The notes beneath the pieces are model-generated. The model did not search any database. It saw nothing but the letters and a program-made list of their open reading frames with translations, and was not told the DNA's origin. From Lachnospiraceae bacterium P6B14 (GTDB lineage Bacteria > Bacillota > Clostridia > Lachnospirales > Lachnospiraceae): a stretch of 64,000 nucleotides of DNA. Below, in pieces: positions 62,930-64,000 of this stretch. Numbering within the stretch: the stretch's first letter is position 1; every line of letters starts with the position of its first letter. Position numbers and translations under genes: made by a program. The stretch covers positions 29,575 to 93,574 of the forward strand of contig JHWZ01000010.1 of NCBI GenBank assembly GCA_000687695.1. Direction: 5' to 3'.

Positions 62930-63000
62930 ATTATCCTCTCTTTCCGGAACGGGACCCGGTGCCCTGCTCCTGTATACATTATCATCTCAAACTAAAGCGA

Positions 63001-63648
63001 TCACAGTCGGTTTTCAAGATCCCAAATATACTCCTCACCCCAGCTGTATTGATTCATAAACTCGCCTACATACGCTCTTATCGCAGCCGGGCTGCCTTTT
63101 AAAAAGTCAAAATAATCACAGCTCACTTCATCTGTTTTTATGCTGTACTCATTCCTGTTATGTATGAGCACATGCTCCATCCCGATATCTTTCAGCGTGG
63201 TTTTGAGATCCAGGATCAGTACTCTGATATAAGACTTCTTTGAATCCCTTTCCTCGTCCTCCCACAGGACGTCACACAGCTCGTTTCTGCTGGCGGAAGC
63301 ACCGTTTTTCGCGGTCAGATAAGCCAGTATCTCCTTAGACTTTGATCTGGAAAAATGCAAAGGCTCTCCGTCATACTCTGCCCTGAACTCACCGAAGCAC
63401 CGAAGTACCAGCTTATCCTCAGGTACACTTTCCTCTATAGGATGCGACAGGTGGTCGAGCTCCTCCTTGATATCCTCAGCGTCCACCGGCTTCATCAGGT
63501 AACCGCCGATATGGAGTTTGTAGGCATCAACCGCGTAATCAGGATATGCCGTCGTCATTACGATGTTTACGTCATGTTTTATCTCTTTGAGATTCTTTGC
63601 GACTTCGAGGCCGTTCATCCCCGGCATCTCCACATCCAGAAATACCAA
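63001..63648 (-). pseudogene. Response regulator with SARP-like output, lacking its N-terminus
   Basis: The product starts inside a receiver: VFLDVEMPGMNGLE with the phosphoacceptor Asp, then TTAYPDYAVDAYKLHIGGYLMKPVD with the conserved Lys. A winged helix follows (~75-155; ILAYLTAKNGASASRNELCDVLW) with a short helical tail, as in SARP/BTAD-type regulators. The first ~45 residues of the receiver, including its acidic pocket, are missing. The frame stays open to a TAA at 63721-63723, but residues upstream of about 63673 do not look like a receiver and there is no good start or ribosome site. Likely disrupted at the junction with the following non-coding DNA. Confidence 0.75.
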
Positions 63649-63699
63649 AGAGATATCCTCTCTATTCTTCTTTGTGCAAGTTCCACAAAACGCCCTTAA

Positions 63700-64000
63700 A
63701 ACACTGGACTTGTGAAACCATTAACTGTTCCGTATAATCTCAAAGTATAGTCATTTTGGATAAGAACCGGCTTCTTTGAGCCTATTTCTGATGATTCTGA
63801 GTACAAGGAAGAAAGCGTCGTGTTTTCATGTCATGAAGGCCTTCCTTGTATCCCCGCTCACCTACAGTAACTAACCTCTCATGTCTACCAGGATCACTGA
63901 CCTCTGTCAGGTCCTAAATTCCTTCGTTCTGTTTATCCATAGTCGGGTGCTGCTCATGCTCCTACATCAGGGTCATCGCCCTATCGAATATGTCAACGCA
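63700..64000. other. Non-coding, hairpin-containing DNA at the window edge, possible mobile element end
   Basis: About 300 bases with no plausible gene on either strand. It contains the inverted repeat TACAAGGAAG (63802-63811) and CTTCCTTGTA (63841-63850), and a small GACCT-CTGTC-AGGTC hairpin near 63907. The truncated response regulator stops matching its family next to this stretch. The end region of an insertion element with a structured RNA, for example IS110-type, is one explanation; a group II intron is another. I see no domain V and no transposase in view, so the identity is open. Confidence 0.45.

Noticed and set aside
63802..63850. Inverted repeat as a Rho-independent terminator
   Set aside because: The loop is about 29 bases and no T run follows on either strand.

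Overview
The window reads as a chromosome segment of an anaerobic Firmicute of class Clostridia, most likely family Lachnospiraceae (Butyrivibrio-like). I infer this from the mid-range GC content, strong AGGAGG ribosome sites, secreted proteins with Big_2/FN3-like domains and Ser-Gly-Ser-Ala linkers, a DUF3793 protein, a CheX phosphatase, and a GH26 mannanase typical of plant-fibre degraders. No species can be named from sequence alone. No rRNA, CRISPR array, prophage or replication origin is visible. There is one tRNA, tRNA-Gly(TCC).

Layout. 0-10 kb: cell-surface and envelope-stress genes. These include a bitopic PASTA-like protein with cytosolic FPIGGVPV repeats, an InlB/Big_2 surface protein, a secreted transglutaminase-like protein, a lipoprotein, an ECF sigma factor fused to a membrane and extracytoplasmic domain, a divergent soluble ECF paralogue, and two zinc-ribbon proteins. 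10-15 kb: mutS2 with an OmpR-type two-component system. 15-20 kb: trmL, cheX, an aminotransferase/Lrp/PurM-C trio, a VanW protein and a 33-residue membrane peptide. 20-26 kb: a HAMP-less chemoreceptor, a zinc-ribbon/FN3 membrane protein and a large unknown membrane protein, then tRNA-Gly.

26-33 kb is a metal-homeostasis region read leftwards. It holds DUF3793, a small HMA-domain protein, a ZinT-like/FN3 secreted protein, a two-half ABC transporter and a ZIP transporter. Two promoters, one before DUF3793 and one before the ZinT-like gene, share the same -35, -10, spacer motif and a downstream GGTTAG-N6-CTAACC dyad at the same distance. They look like one regulon. An IS110-type transposase remnant lies between DUF3793 and the HMA gene. 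33-37 kb is a MoxR ATPase/DUF58/transglutaminase membrane cassette.

37-51 kb is a long leftward run of signalling and housekeeping genes. It has a REC-GGDEF-REC-HD-GYP protein, a hybrid kinase with Hpt, a second hybrid kinase fused to a C-terminal DegV (fatty-acid-binding) domain, a small membrane protein, pncB, dihydrofolate reductase, an EAL protein, a flavin reductase and a cytoplasmic GH26 enzyme. 51-64 kb carries murD, a nucleoside deaminase, a CapA-like protein, a Fic protein with an apparent autoregulatory operator, an MFS transporter, a secreted transglutaminase-like protein, an AEC transporter, pyrimidine-nucleoside phosphorylase, a glycosyltransferase, glf and a STAS protein. The window ends in a response regulator that has lost its N-terminus next to about 300 bases of non-coding, hairpin-containing DNA, probably the edge of a mobile element.

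Many starts were moved to codons preceded by a clear ribosome site; each entry says so. Function calls rest on motifs I could read, without database searches. The most unusual items are the kinase-DegV fusion, the paired metal-type promoters, the membrane-fused ECF sigma factor with its divergent paralogue, and the Fic operator.
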